The position numbers and the translations under genes were made by a program. Positions 5,556-5,845 of a DNA stretch of 5,845 nt are shown in pieces. Position 1 is the first letter of the stretch, and every line of letters starts with the position of its first letter. Location of the stretch: assembly GCA_029256485.1 (NCBI GenBank), contig JAQSXU010000204.1:1-5845 (forward strand). The letters are read 5' to 3'. This stretch comes from Clostridiaceae bacterium (GTDB taxonomy: Bacteria; Bacillota_A; Clostridia; Clostridiales; Clostridiaceae). A model generated the notes under the pieces. It was given only the letters and a program-made list of their open reading frames with translations. It did not search any database and was not told where the DNA came from.

Positions 5556-5586
5556 CTCATGAAATCTCTTCTTTTTCGTGAGTTTT
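5556..5586 (+). terminator. Weak terminator-like hairpin in the terminal intergenic region
   Basis: CTCATGAAA (5556-5564) pairs with TTTCGTGAG (5574-5582) with one U-G wobble around a 9-nt loop, followed by four T. No gene is seen upstream on the plus strand that it would end, so it would serve only an undetected small RNA. Confidence 0.25.
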
Positions 5587-5845
5587 AACCAAACAAAGAT
5601 AATTATTGAAGCATAAAGCATAAATCACCGTTTTAATGAGAATAGAGTTCATTAATATAGTGAGAATATTGCAAATTAAAATCTGCCTTGTAAGTTCAAT
5701 AATTTTTCTAAATAATCCAAAAATAATATTTCTAAAAATAAGTCATATTAACTTTATTATTAAACTTCTAATTTATTTTATTCAATTTGCTTAACATTTT
5801 ATTTTATGAAAATATATCAGGAGCTAAAACATTTAAAATTTCAAG

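Larger units (their letters stand above)
5379..5845. other. AT-rich region without a recognisable gene
   Basis: These 467 bases hold many stops in all frames, the small inverted repeat at 5440-5471, the weak hairpin at 5556-5586 and a tandem GCATAAA pair (5611-5624). AT content rises toward the window end. It may be the 5' region of a gene starting beyond 5845, but no promoter stands out. Confidence 0.5.

Noticed and set aside
5806..5845. ATG 5806 with an open frame to the window edge (MKIYQELKHLKFQ)
   Set aside because: Only 13 codons are visible and no ribosome site precedes it; AGGAG at 5819-5823 has no start codon after it before the window ends. It cannot be judged without the next bases.
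1..5845. CRISPR array, insertion sequence, riboswitch or prophage elements
   Set aside because: No regularly spaced repeats, transposase-like frames, conserved riboswitch cores or phage genes were seen on either strand.

Overview
The window looks like chromosomal DNA from a low-GC Gram-positive anaerobe of the Clostridia, perhaps close to Ruminiclostridium. That placement rests on AT-rich coding sequence, strong AGGAGG-type ribosome sites, sigma-A-like promoters, a CCA-encoding tRNA, and the DUF6115/SwrB-like plus MltG-like gene pair. The genus is an inference from gene content, not from a search.

Layout. (1) Positions 1-752 hold the tail of a SwrB/DUF6115-like gene, translationally coupled (ATGA overlap) to a short membrane-anchored protein carrying only the LysM-like part of MltG. 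A strong hairpin terminator ends this unit. (2) Positions 771-2144, minus strand, encode a complete MATE-family efflux transporter that converges on that terminator. (3) Positions 2145-2350 are a divergent control region with a promoter on each strand and several TTTGAC motifs around the -35 boxes. (4) Positions 2351-4296 hold a two-gene operon of bacterial PH-domain (bPH2/DUF304) membrane proteins matching the YdbS/YdbT architecture of Bacillus: one PH domain in the first protein and three, interleaved with membrane segments, in the second. (5) Positions 4370-4610 hold a tRNA-Leu(CAA) with its own promoter and a near-perfect terminator; the -10 box lies in one arm of a 16-bp inverted repeat. 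(6) Positions 4611-4919 hold no clear gene, but the minus strand carries a small ORF, possibly a gene remnant. (7) Positions 4920-5378, minus strand, encode a small multi-pass membrane protein of unknown function. (8) Positions 5379-5845 are very AT-rich and apparently non-coding, with a few weak stem-loops.

Functionally the window is dominated by cell-envelope proteins: a peptidoglycan-related LysM-like protein, a drug/cation exporter, a PH-domain pair associated in Bacillus with resistance to antimicrobial peptides, and an orphan membrane protein. Nothing here amounts to a clearly new defence, mobile or biosynthetic system. The most curious items are the catalytic-domain-less MltG-like protein, the symmetric promoter of the tRNA, the divergent TTTGAC control region, and the possible remnant at 4674-4859.
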